Source: Warburgia ugandensis
Taxonomy: Eukaryota > Streptophyta > Magnoliopsida > Canellales > Canellaceae
Direction of reading: 5' to 3'
NCBI GenBank assembly: GCA_035236585.1
Contig: CP141128.1
Coordinates: forward strand, 25,449,618-25,513,617
DNA: 64,000 nt
In this document: piece after piece, positions 46,664-57,170 of the stretch
Layout of the letters: each line of letters opens with the position of its first letter
Numbering within the stretch: position 1 is the stretch's first letter
Made by a program: the position numbers and the translations under genes
The notes under the pieces: generated by a model
What the model saw: the letters and a program-made list of their open reading frames with translations, nothing else
Told to the model about the DNA's origin: nothing
Database searches by the model: none

Positions 46664-49101
46664 TGTAACGACCTTAAAATTTTACTATTCCATGATCAGT
46701 TTATGAGTTTTCAAGAAGTATATCCTTTGATAGGAAAATTATTTAGAACTAAAACTGAATCCATCAGATAGTACTGAGGAAATGGAATTCAATGAGTGAA
46801 AGAATGCTGAAAATAGAGTCCGCGTGAAGAAGTTATGCGACCACATAGTCAGGACTATTTCAGTAATTATAAGTGAAAAAAAAACAGAGAAACCTCAAGG
46901 GACCATTTTGATAGTGGGGCGGCTCGCTAGTGTAACAACCATTAGATATTACATAGAAAATAGAATTTAGCGAGTGAAAGAATTTTGAAAATAGAGTCCA
47001 TATGAAGAAGTTATGCGACCTCAAAGCTAAGGCTATTTCGGTAATTAAAAGTAAAAAAAAACATAGAAACCTCAAGGGTCCATTTTGATAATGGCGGGGC
47101 TCATTGCTGTAACAACCACTAGACAACACTCAGAAAATAAAATTCAACACGCAAAAGAATGCTCAAAGTAGAGTCCGTATGAAGAAGTTATGGGACCCCA
47201 AAATAAGGGCTTTTTCAGTAATTAAAAGTTAAAGAAAAACATAGAAACCTTAGGGAGCCATTTCGATAATGGCGGGGCTCGCTGGTGTAACAACCTTAAA
47301 AATTTTACTATTCCATGATCAGTTTACGAGTTTTCAAGAAGTATATCATTTAATAGCAAATTATTTAGAAGTAAAAACTAAAACCATTGGATAGTACTCA
47401 GGAAATAGAATTTGATGAGCAAAAGAATGCAAAAAATACATTTCGTATGAAGAAGTTATGGGACTACAAAGTCAGGGCTATTTCGATAATTAAAAGAGAA
47501 AAAAAAAAACATAGAAACCACAGGGGGCATTTCGATAATGGCGGGGCTCGTTGGTGTAACGACCATTAGTCATTACTTAGAAAATAGAATTCAACGAGGG
47601 AAAGAATGCTGTAAATAGACTCTGTGTGAAAAAAGTTATGGGACCTCAAAGTCAGGGCTATTTTGGTACTTAAAAGTGAAAAAAAAAACATAGAAACCTC
47701 AGGGGTTCATTTTTATAATGCAGCGCTTGCTGGTGTAACAACCATTAGTTTTTACTCAAAAAATCAAATTGAACGAGTGAAAGAATGCTGAAAATAGAGT
47801 TTGTATGAAGAAGATATGGGACCTCAAAGTCAGTGCTATTTCTGTAATTAAAAGTTAAAGAAAAACTTAGAAACCTCAAGGAGCCATTTTGATAATGGTA
47901 GGGCTTGCTGGTGTAACAACTTTAAAATTTTACTATTCCATAATTAGTTTTTGAGTTTTCAAGAACTCAAACAGAAACCATTAGATAGTAATCAGTAAAT
48001 GGAAATCAATGAGCGAAAGAGTGTTGAAAATATAGTTCGTATGAAGAAGTTATGGGACCTCAAAGTCAAGGCTATTTTGGTAATTAAAAGTGAAAAAAAA
48101 CATAAAAGCCTCAAGTGTCCATTTTGATAATGGCGGGGCTCACTGGTGTAACAACCACTAGACATTACTCAGAAAATGAAATTCAACACACAAAAGAATG
48201 CTCAAAATAGAGTCCGTATGAAGAAGTTATGGGACCTGAAAATAAGGGCTATTTCTGCAATTAAAAGTTAAAGAAAAACATAGAAACCTCAGGGAGCCAT
48301 TTTGATATTGGCGGAGTTCGCTAGTGTAACGACCTTAAAATTTTACTACTCCATGATCAGTTTACGTGTTTTCAAGAAGTATATCTTTTAATAGGAAAAT
48401 TATTTAGAACTAAAACTAAAACCATTTGATAGTACTCAGGAAATGGAATTTAGTGAGAGAAATAATGCAGAAAATAGATTCCGTATGAAGAAGATATGGG
48501 ACCACAAAGTCACCAATTTCAATAATTAAAAGAGAAAAAAAACCATAAAACCTTAGGTGGCCATTTTGATAATGGCGGGGCTCACTGGAGCAACAACCTT
48601 AAAATTTTACTATTCAATGATCAATTTATGAGTTTTTAAGAAGTATATCTTCTAATAGGAAAATTATTTTGAACTAAAACAGTAATGTAAGGACACCATT
48701 TTTGTAACCTTGAAATCGCATGTTCACTTTTTGAGATAAGGGTATTTTGGTCATTTCACTGTTCACCCTAACTAGACCCAGAAATTTGGTCCTTAGAATG
48801 GTACCCTTAGGTGCGTCTCGGAAAAAGGAATCCAACAAGATTAGAATGACCCAAAACGGAGTTAAAATGAGCAAGTTATGGCCCTTTGAAGTTCAAGGGC
48901 AAAATTGTAATTAAATTTAAAACGAATTGGCCTGAGAAAATAGGGACCCATTTTGATACGGGCACCCCCTTCTTCGCAAACATACTGCATCACCGACGTT
49001 CTAGAATGTCGGTGTGCAGGAGGGAAACCACTGCCATTCTAGAGGTTTCTCCACTGCCATTCCATGGCGGTGGAAACCCCCCTTTAGAACCCTCCTTAAG
49101 C

Positions 49102-49116
49102 TCTATAAATAGAGCT
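49102..49116 (+). promoter_or_regulatory. TATA box of the 5' LTR
   Basis: CTATAAATAGAGCTC, 416 bp from the LTR start. Expected to drive genomic RNA starting near 49135; about 2.2 kb of leader would then precede gag. Confidence 0.82.
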
Positions 49117-50836
49117 CTTGGATGCCTCCAATGGCAGCCCAAAACCCTGGGAAAAGCCAGTCTTGGAGTTGCAGGCAAGAGGAGAAATCGTGAAAAATAC
49201 CTAGCCATGAACCAGGTACGCCTTAAACAACTCCAAACCCATCTCCCCCTCAGTCTTAGATTGAATGTCACTAAGTTTTTGCATGAGAAACTGTGCAAAA
49301 TGGGGCACTAGGGAGCCACAATAGACCCAGGGCAGGTGCTTGGGGCAGAGGTCCGGTGCGTCGACAGACGTGCCATGTGGGGCGGCACCGCCGACACGAG
49401 ACGCGTTAGCTTCCCAGGCACTCGCCTCGTGTGGCCCTGCGATGGTGACGCATCGCATTTTGCTTACATGGAACACACAGCCTGATGATGCCCAGGAGCT
49501 TGCGACTGCATGTGTGGGCCGGTCACCGCTCAGCCAGGACGCAAGTGCATCCTAGGAGCAGTGATGCAGGGCTCGTTTTGGGCCTACTATGTATTCTTAA
49601 CACTAAAATACCCATAACTTGAGTTCTAGGACTCCGATTGAGGCGTCGCAAGAGGCGTTGTGTTCGTATCGACAGTGTAGATACACCCAAACCATAAAAA
49701 TACCTGATTGAGCCCCTATCTAAGGCTAGCATGACCCTTCAACCATGATAGTGGCACGGGGCCACTAAACCTTGGCCAACCTGACTATAGCAAGGCCCAG
49801 TTAGGGACCTTAGCAGGCCCTTAGGCATGGGAATGAACCCTTAATGCTTAAGTAGTGAGGTAAACTATTTTAGAACCTATAGAAATAGGCCAACCTAACC
49901 TTTTTCCCCTAAACCATGTCCAGGAATGTACGAGGACAAGGGGACTAGCGCGATCAAACCAAGTAGGTGTCATATCGCTACTAAACTTTTAAAAAAGAAC
50001 CCATGATGCTTTGAGAATGCATGTTTTGAGTCATGGTTGCTTTTCTAATGCGTGTTTTAAGATTTTAAGTTACATGTCCTGTCTTTATGCGTATATCATA
50101 TAAACTTATGTTACATCCTTATGCACATGACGTGTTTAGCATGAATTGATTTCATAAATGAACTTAGCATGCATATGAAAAATACATTGTGCATATATTG
50201 CTAAGACATGTGTTACATGCATAGACATGTTTTGAAAAAGGATTCTTGTCTGCATGATACATGCATAGACATGTTTTGGAAAAAAGGGTTCTTGCCTGCT
50301 TGATAGTATATGATTTGGGCTAGTAAGCTCGTGGGCTATGCCGAGAGGTTCGGGGTGGCCTCCTAGCCTCTACCACTATAGGTGGAAAGGGTACCACGCC
50401 AAAAAGGCTTGTCCTCATTTCGATTGCCGTGGTAAACGAGGACTACCATTGGAGGTGTCACGACACCCATCGAAGTGTCATATGCCCCGTGGAGGCTATG
50501 ACCAAGAGTCCCTAGGTACCTGGGGACCACATGGCACTAAAGTCGTGCGCATAGTGTGCCCTATGTTTTTGAGGATTTACTTGCATGCATATGGCATGAT
50601 ATGAGTATGGTCGACCATAGATCCATGAGTTGGATTCAGTTCAGCATCTTATGCATATCATAGTATATGTTTATGATATCTATGTTACTTTTGACTTGAA
50701 TTATACGATTCTTTAAGTCGTTAGTATTCTATTTTGACAATGGCTTTTAATATCGATATTGAACATGCGTGTCCAAACATGCACATGGTTTAAAACATAG
50801 CATGCATTGTAAACCTAGTAGTGATAGACTCCTACT

Positions 50837-50853
50837 GAGTATAGTGTATACTC
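50837..50853. other. Conserved 17-bp palindrome in the 5' LTR
   Basis: GAGTATA-GTG-TATACTC: the arms are kept although the middle base differs from the other copies. Confidence 0.7.
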
Positions 50854-51213
50854 ACCCAATCCTTAATATTTTTCAGATACAAGTAAACACTTAAGGATAG
50901 GATACACCCGTGACAGAGAACATCCAAATTAAGTACAAGTACAAGTAATTAAACCCCTACCTTATCTTTTAGTAAATGTTACTTGATTGTAGTTACTCTC
51001 TGTAGCTGGGGCTGTGACTAACACTTTACTGGGAATAGAGTTGATTTAAAACTATGCCATGGCTATATGATTTGAAAATGTGTTCTGACACTTGGGGTTT
51101 TACACGAAAGATTGCTTTCCAAAACAAAAGATTTTCATGCATTTCATACTTCTAAAGCAAGAGATCTCGCCTTTTATGAAATTTGCATCATATGAAACCT
51201 GGGTCGTTACAGT

Positions 51214-51231
51214 TGGTATCAGAGCCCGGTT
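51214..51231 (+). promoter_or_regulatory. Primer-binding site, initiator tRNA-Met
   Basis: TGGTATCAGAGCCCGGTT, two bases after the LTR terminus ACA. Complementarity of TGGTATCAGAG to the 3' end of initiator tRNA-Met is standard for plant Ty3/gypsy elements. It would prime minus-strand cDNA synthesis. Confidence 0.9.
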
Positions 51232-51352
51232 TGACATTACTCATAGCTTAGTTATGAGAAGAATAACTTATAATCAAGTTTCATCCATGAAAGATTAAGG
51301 GGTAATATGATAACACATACTAAGGTCTTGTGAATTACCTTGTGATTTACAG

Positions 51353-52360
51353 ATGCCTAGAAAGAAAGTAAGCGATGCTCCAAGACCTGAAGCCCCACCA
51401 GTGGACCCCACTGGGTCGGGCAATGGGATGGCTGAATTATTGTAGCGATTCCTACAGCATATGGAATAGAGTAATCAACAAACCTAAACCCCTACCACAG
51501 AAGATCCTTCCCCTGATAAAGCAATAGATAGGATTGAGGTTTAGTTAGAAAGGTTTCAGAAATTAACTCCCTCATTCACAGGAGAAGATGAAGCATCTAC
51601 GGTTGAAAAATGGTTAATTGATATTGAAAAGATATTTAAAGCCATGAACATAGCTGAAGAAAGAAAGGTACCCGTGGCCACGTTTGTGTTTAGGGGAGAG
51701 GCTACCTTTTGGTGGGAAACAGCGGAAAGGACTTATTTTGACCAGCAAGAAACAATAGGATGGGAATAATTTTAAAAGGTCTTTAATGACAAATATTATC
51801 CTAAACAAGTAAGAAAACAGAAGGAAAAAGAATTTATGGACTTAGAACAAGGAAACATGACTGTCCAACAGTATGAAAATAAATTCATCAGCCTCCGAAG
51901 ATTTGCACCACATGCTTGTGCTGATGAGGAAGACACGGCAGAAAGATTTGTAGATGGGCTCAACCCAGGACTCAAGAATAGAGTTCTAGGTTTCCAACCT
52001 TCTACCATAGCCAAAGCCATAGAGATGGCCTCCCCATAGGAAAAAGATTATCAATGGAATTAGGCAATAAAGGAAACTAAGAACACCAACACCATGAGAA
52101 ATCAAGCAGGTCTCTCATCAATGGAAACAAAGGAAGAAGACCAGACTGGAAGACATGCCCTAGGTGTAATAGGAATCATTCAGGCAAACCATGTCCCACT
52201 TTCAACATCATTTGCTATACTTGTGGAGAATTAGGACATCTTGCTAGGAATTGTCCTAAAAGGAAAATTGAAGAGCGTAAGGAAGATCAGGTTCCAAAGA
52301 GCCAAGGACGTGTCTTTGCCCCCAATTCTAGTCAAGCCCAGGCCTCAAATGCAGTAGTTG
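51353..52360 (+). pseudogene. gag pseudogene of the full-length chromovirus
   Basis: Structural polyprotein forming the virus-like particle. The start is the ATG right after TTACAG, in MPRKKVSDAPRPEAP, the same start as in the minus-strand copy. The frame is broken by stops (51443-51445, 51467-51469, others near 51542 and 51767). The central part 51836-52039 is open (DLEQGNMTVQQYENKFISL). Near 52100 the reading frame changes and sequence is missing compared with the minus-strand copy. The CCHC knuckle CYTCGELGHLARNC (52213-52254) is intact in the new frame, which continues into the protease. Confidence 0.88.
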
Positions 52361-52839
52361 AAGGTATTCGTTCTATCTATGATACAGTTGCTAAAGTTCT
52401 ATTCGATACAGGCTCCACTCATTCTTTCATATCCCGGGAGTTTGCATCAACCCTGGACATTATTCCACAGGACTTGGACTTCACTCTAGAAGTCATGACT
52501 CCTGTAGGCCAAGCACTTCCCACCTATTCTTATCTTCAGGATGTCCACGTTTTGGTCAAAGATCATTTGCTACATGCCAATCTTATTCACTTAGATATGA
52601 ATGACTTCGACGCCATCCTAGGTATGGACTGGCTAGCCCTTCATCAAGCCTTTGCTGATTGCCGCCAAAAACATGTCACTTTTACCCTACCTAATGGAGA
52701 CACTTTCACCCTCCAAGGAAGAAAGGATTATTCTGAAGCATGTGTTATTTCTGCCATGAAAGTAGTTAAGCACATTGCTCAGGGATGTCCCTTCTTCTTA
52801 GCTAAGATTGAATCTGTCGAGAGTCCCAACCAAAGCTAG
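52361..52839 (+). pseudogene. Aspartic protease region
   Basis: Retropepsin-like protease that would process the polyprotein. The catalytic triad D-T-G is at 52405-52413 in LFDTGSTHSFIS, and the second conserved block reads DAILGMDWL (52609-52635), typical of plant Ty3/gypsy. This frame is open from the gag zinc knuckle to a stop at 52837-52839. The next domain (RT) is in another frame, so a frame change occurred around 52815-52840. Of the pol domains it is among the best kept. Confidence 0.88.
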
Positions 52840-52841
52840 AG

Positions 52842-53660
52842 GATGTCGAGGTAGTCCAAGAATTTCTTGACGTATTCCCTGAGGGCTTACCAGGTCTACC
52901 CCCACCAAGAGAAATTGAGTTTACCATTGACCTTATACCCGGTACTTCCCCTATTTCCAAAGCTCCTTACAGAATCGCTCCTGCAGAACTAAAAGAATTG
53001 AAGACCCAATTATAGGAACTACTTGACAAAGGGTTCATACGGCCTAGCGCATCTCTGTGGGGAGCTCTAGTTCTTTTTGTTAAGAAAAAGGATGGCTCCA
53101 TGAGATTGTGCATAGACTACCGGATGCTAAATAGGGTCACCATTAAAAATAAGTAGCCCCTTCCCCGAATTGATGATCTTTTCGATCAACTTCAGTCAAC
53201 CAGAGTCTTCTCTAAGATTGATCTATGATCCGGCTACTATCAACTTCGAGTTAGAGAAGAAGATATCCCCAAGACAACCTTCAGGACTCAATCCGGCCAT
53301 TATGACCTACGAGCACACAAGTTATATGCAAAATTCAGTAAGTGTGAGTTTTGGCTGGAAAAGGTTAATTTCTTAGGATACATTATTTCTCAAGATGGCA
53401 TAACAGTCGACCCCACTAAGGTTGAATCAGTATAGAAATGGGAAAGACTTAAGACAGTCACAGAAATAAGAAGCTTCTTAGGACTTGCCGGATTTTACAA
53501 GAGATTCATCGAGGGTTTTTCACGAATTGCTTTACCTTTAACTAAGCTGACCAAGAAAGACACAAGATTTGAATGGACTGATAAATGTGAGGAAAGCTTC
53601 TAGGAACTAAAGAGAAGGTTAACTATAGCGCCTGTCCTTACCTTACCTTCAGGAAGTGGC
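52842..53660 (+). pseudogene. Reverse transcriptase, catalytic segment deleted
   Basis: RT of the Ty3/gypsy type: blocks [65 protein letters not shown] and SKIDL-SGYYQLRVREEDIPK. In-frame stops occur at 53013-53015, 53154-53156 and 53226-53228. After SGHYD (about 53306) the sequence jumps directly to LRAHKLYAKFSKCEFW. In the family roughly 60 residues lie between these points, including the block with the metal-binding aspartate pair. The deletion keeps the frame. The thumb/connection part (NFLGYIISQDGITVDP, FLGLAGFYKRFIEGFSRI) follows, with further stops. The enzyme cannot be active. Confidence 0.88.
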
Positions 53661-54020
53661 AGATTTGAGATATATAGCGATGCCTCGCAACAAGGACTAG
53701 GATGCGTACTTATGCAACATGAGAAGGTAATTGCTTATGCTTCTCGGCAACTCAACAAGCATGAAGTCAATTACCCGACCCATGACTTGGAATTAGCGGC
53801 CATTGTCTTTGCCTTGCAAATCTGGAGACATTACCTATATGGGGAAAAGTTTGAAGTTTTCACAGATCACACAAGTCTTAAATATATCTTTTCCCAACAA
53901 GACTTAAACATGTGACAAAGAAGATGAATGGAATACTTAAAAGACTATGACCTCTCCATTCATTATCACCCTGGAGAAGCTAATGTGGTAGCTGATGCAT
54001 TAAGTAGAAAAACTCAAGGG
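53661..54020 (+). pseudogene. RNase H region
   Basis: RNase H that would degrade the RNA of the RNA/cDNA hybrid. [17 protein letters not shown] carries the first catalytic Asp (53679-53681), followed by [39 protein letters not shown] and [12 protein letters not shown]. Stops at the end of the LNM segment (about 53914) and shortly after interrupt it. It then continues as YHPGEANVVADALSRK, the family's standard end of RNase H. Confidence 0.9.
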
Positions 54021-55232
54021 ATGTGTTCAAGTTCATTTACTAAGAGATGGAAGCTATTACAAGAAATAATAATGTGGAAACCAGACATAAGTAAGCGCAA
54101 GATCATTACGGCAAGTCTAACGATAAAGTCGGCTGTTAATGAAAAGGTTAAGCAAGCACAGCAAGGGGATCCGGACATACAAGCTTTAATAGGAAAACCA
54201 GGGTTTACTAAAGGGGAAGATGGTAGTGTTTACAGGCAAGGAAGATTAGTAGTACCAACTAATGAAGAATTAACACATAAATCTTAAAAGAGGCTCATCA
54301 GTCTAAGTATACTATACACCCGGGAGGAACTAAGATGTATCAAGACTTAAAGAGACAATATTGGTGGGATGGTATGAAAAGAGACATAGGGGAATTCAGG
54401 GCAAAGTGGCTAACATGTCAACAAGTAAAGGCTGAACATCAAAGACCTGCAGGATTGTTACAACCCCTTAAGTTACCCGAATGGAAATGGGATCATATTA
54501 CCATAGACTTCATCATAGGGTTACCCAGGACCTCTAAGGGTCATGACATGATCTGGGTAATTGTTGATAGATTGATTAAGATAGGCCATTTCCTTCCTAT
54601 ATGCCATACCCAATCCACTGGCAGCCTATCTCAGCTATACATTAAAGAGATAGTGAGTTTACATGGCATACCCCTTAGTATCACTTCAGATAGGGATAGC
54701 CACTTCACTTCACAACTCTGGAAGTCCGTTGAAAAATCCATAGGATCTTCCTTGAACTTTAGCACAGCCTTCCATCCACAGACCAATGGACAGTCAGAGT
54801 GCACGATCTAGATAGTCAAAGATATGCTGTGAGGTTGTGCCCTTGATTGGAAGCAGAGCTGGGATGAAAACCTGCCGCTAGTGGAGTTCGCATACAACAA
54901 TAGCTTTCAGTCGAGCATTGGCATGGCTCCGTACGAGGTGCTCTATAGGACACCCTGTTGATCACCCACAAGTTGGAGTGAAGTTGGAGAGTCCAGGGTG
55001 CTACAGTCCGAGCTGGTGGAGCAATGCGCTAAAAGGTCAACCTCATAAAGAAACGCTGCCTCACAGCTCAAAGCTGGCGAAAGAGCTATGCTGATCAAAA
55101 GAGGAGACCATTGGAATTCGACATAGGAGAGCATGTTTTCTTGAAGATATCTCCCACTAAAGGAGTTATGCGGTTCGGTATCAAAGCAAGCTTAGTCCGC
55201 ATTACATAGGACCTTTTGAAATCCTGGAGAAA
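54021..55232 (+). pseudogene. Integrase zinc-binding and catalytic core
   Basis: Inserts cDNA into the genome. The HHCC zinc region is recognisable (HQSKYTIHPGG, then KWLTCQQVK): the first Cys of the C-x-x-C pair is replaced by Trp (54408-54410). The core keeps all three acidic residues: D in TIDFIIGLP (54506-54508), D in SDRDSHFTS (54689-54691), E in GQSECTI (54797-54799). A stop follows at 54809-54811; then the core continues in [21 protein letters not shown] frame change lies between RNase H and integrase near 54285-54334, and more beyond 54955. Confidence 0.88.
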
Positions 55233-55538
55233 ATGGGAAAAGTGGCCTATAGGATCACACTACCCCCTCAGCAATCTGAAGTGCATAACGTATTCCATAT
55301 ATCTATGCTAAGGAGGTACATGCCTGACCCTGCTCATGTCATCACCCAGGTACCCTTGGAGTTGACGGAGGATCTCAAGTCGGAGACGAGACCAATTGAG
55401 ATTCTGGATCGTAAGAGTAAGAAGTTGTGGAACAAATACATACACTTAGTCAAAGTTTTGTGGAGAAATCCGCATATGGAAGAAGAGACTTGCGAGCCAG
55501 AGTGAGAAATGCGAGAAAAGTACCCCGAGATCTTTTGA
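55233..55538 (+). pseudogene. Integrase C-terminus with chromodomain
   Basis: The C-terminal extension begins VAYRITLPPQ, then VFHISMLRRYMPDP, the family's GPY/F-to-chromodomain region. The chromodomain reads VKVLWRN ... EEETCEPE, a stop (55503-55505), then EMREKYPEIF and the natural end (55536-55538). In chromoviruses this domain is thought to guide insertion to heterochromatin by reading histone marks. The position usually held by Trp (T-W-E) is Cys here, so cage function is doubtful. It is the main reason for assigning the Tekay/Del-type chromovirus group. Confidence 0.85.
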
Positions 55539-55576
55539 CTGTATATATTGTAGAATTTTGGGGTCAAAATTCCCCT

Positions 55577-55589
55577 CAGGGGGTAACAA
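55577..55589 (+). promoter_or_regulatory. Polypurine-type tract before the 3' LTR
   Basis: CAGGGGG followed by TAACAA and then the LTR start TGTAATGACTCC. The short purine run next to the 3' LTR is where plus-strand synthesis would be primed; the six bases between are unusual, so the exact primer end is uncertain. Confidence 0.6.
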
Positions 55590-55982
55590 TGTAATGACTC
55601 CATTTTTGTAACCTTGAAATCCCATGTTCACTTTTTGAGATAAGGGTATTTTGGTCATTTCATTGTTCATCACAACTAGACCCAAAAATTTGGTCCTTAG
55701 AATGGTACCATTAGGTGTGTCCCAAAAAAAGAAATCTAGCAAGACCAAAATCACCCAAAATGGAGTTAAAATGAGCAAGTTATGGCCCTTTGAAGTTCAA
55801 GGGCAAAATTGTAATTAAATTAAAAACGAATTGGCCTGAGAAAACAGGGACCCGTTTTGATACGGGCACCCCCTTCTTCCCAAACATACTGTATCACCGA
55901 CATTCTAGAATGTCGGTGTGCAGGGGGGAAACCACCGCCATTCCATGGCGGTAGAAACCCCCCTCTAGAACCCTCCTTAAGC

Positions 55983-55997
55983 TCTATAAATAGAGCT
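55983..55997 (+). promoter_or_regulatory. TATA box of the 3' LTR
   Basis: CTATAAATAGAGCTC. Could start read-through transcripts into array II. Confidence 0.78.
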
Positions 55998-56230
55998 CTT
56001 GGGCACCTTCATTGGCAGCCCAAAACCCTAGGAAAAATCAGTCTTAGAGTTGCAGGAAAGAGGAGAAACCGTGAAAAATACCCAGCCACGAACCAGGTAC
56101 GCCTTAAACAACTCCAAACCCATCTCCCCCTCAGTCTTAGGTTGAATGTCCTTAAGTTTTTGCATGAGAAACCATGCAAAACGAGGCTTTAGGGAGCCAC
56201 AACAGACCCAGGGTAGGTGCCTGGGGCGTT

Positions 56231-56271
56231 CTAGTTCGACAGGGTCGAACCAGGGCGTCCCGAGGATGCCC
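56231..56271 (+). other. Double hairpin in the LTR leader
   Basis: First stem GTTCGAC/GTCGAAC around AGG, extended by two more pairs with one mismatch; second stem GGGCGTCC/GGATGCCC around CGA (one G-T type pair). Lies about 235 nt after the TATA box, so within the transcribed leader. Equivalent stems with paired changes occur at 15795-15834 and 23111-23133. Confidence 0.72.
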
Positions 56272-57170
56272 AGGTCACCATAGAACCAAAACACACCCAG
56301 TGCATTAAAGGGAACTGACGGACGCATCCATGGACACGTCCGCAAACGAGAAAAGGGGCGGAGGTCTAATGCGCCGGCGGAAGTGCCCTGTGGGGCACGT
56401 ACCGCTGACGCGGGACGTGTTAGCATCCCGGGCGCCCAACTTGTTTGGGCTTGAGATGGTGATGCCGCGCATTCCACGTAAGCGAAACATGTGGGCTGAT
56501 GACGCCTGGGAGCATGTGATTGCTTGTGCAGGCTGGTCGCCGCTTGACCAGGACGCAGGTGCATCCTGGGAGGGTGACGCAGGGCCCGTTTTGGGCCTTC
56601 TATGTATTCTTAACACTAAAATACCCGTAACTTGAGTTCTAGGACTCCGATTGAGGCGCCGTGAGAGGTGTTTTGTATGTATCGACGACGCGAACACTAA
56701 ATAATCAATGCACTATCTAAGGCTAGCATGACTCTTAAACCATGATAGTGGCATGGAGCCACTAAACCTTTGCAAACCTGACTATACCAAGGCCTAGTTA
56801 GGGACCTTAGTAGGCCCTTAGTCATGGGAATGAACCCTTAATGCCTAAGTAGTGAGGTAAACTATTCGAGAACCTATATAAATAGGCCATGCTAACCTTT
56901 TTCCCCTAAACCATGTCCAGGAACATACGAGGACAAGGGGACTAGCACGATCAAACCAGGTAGGTGTCCTATCGCTACTAGACTTTTTTTTAAAAACCCA
57001 TGATGCTTTGAGAATGCATGTTTTAAGTCATGGTTGCTTTTCTAATGCATGTTTTAAGTTTTTAAGTTACATGTCCTTTCTATATGCGTATATCATATAA
57101 ACTTATGTTACATCCTTATGCACATGACCTGTTTAGCATGAATTGATTTCATAAATGAACTTAGCATGCA

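Larger units (their letters stand above)
41464..48685 (+). repeat. LTR-derived satellite, array I segment d
   Basis: Unit starts: 41479, 41655, 41922, 42100, 42277, 42455, 42692, 42868, 43135, 43403, 43583, 43850, 44089, 44358, 44624, 44927, 45161, 45339, 45606, 45781, 46046, 46221, 46488, 46664, 46931, 47108, 47286, 47555, 47734, 47912, 48147, 48325 and 48589. It shows the nine-unit higher-order repeat (41655-43582), a local triplication of an L-S dimer (45339-46663), and two fusion junctions (near 43949 and 44791). The last unit is cut at 48685 by the full-length chromovirus. Confidence 0.92.
48686..51211 (+). mobile_element. 5' LTR of the full-length chromovirus
   Basis: 2526 bp, TGTAAGGACACC to GGGTCGTTACA. 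The 3' boundary is fixed by the PBS two bases further on. Landmarks: U3 head module with GGAATCCAACAAG (48829) and GAGTTAAAATGAGCAAG; dyad CCCATTTTGATACGGGC (about 48946-48962, one side changed); CCACTGCCATTCCATGGCGGTGG-type dyad near 49053; TATA 49102-49116; CpG-rich leader about 49330-49560, here without the double hairpin; AAGTAGGT near 49961; palindrome 50837-50853. Confidence 0.92.
48686..57170 (+). mobile_element. Ty3/gypsy chromovirus (probably Tekay/Del), decayed, 3' LTR truncated
   Basis: 5' LTR 48686-51211, PBS from 51214, gag and pol remnants in the order gag-protease-RT-RNase H-integrase-chromodomain to 55538, purine tract, 3' LTR from 55590 cut at about 57170. The domain order (integrase after RNase H) is that of Ty3/gypsy; the C-terminal chromodomain places it in the chromoviruses. 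The left flank is array I (possible TSD AGTAA, 48681-48685). The right flank is array II and lacks the LTR end, so no duplication can be tested. Many stops, at least three frame changes and an RT deletion make it non-autonomous. Confidence 0.92.
55590..57170 (+). mobile_element. 3' LTR of the full-length chromovirus, truncated
   Basis: Starts TGTAATGACTCC and matches the 5' LTR, including the dyad near 55850-55866 (CCCGTTTTGATACGGGC, both arms intact), TATA 55983-55997, the double hairpin 56231-56271 and CAGGTAGGT 56957-56965. It stops after ACTTAGCATGCA, where the 5' LTR continues TATGAAAAATACATT. About 1 kb of LTR, including the 3' terminus, is missing, and array II follows directly. Confidence 0.9.

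Noticed and set aside
48686-57170. Endogenous pararetrovirus
   Set aside because: LTRs, PBS, integrase with D-D-E and a chromodomain identify a Ty3/gypsy retrotransposon; no movement or coat protein features seen.
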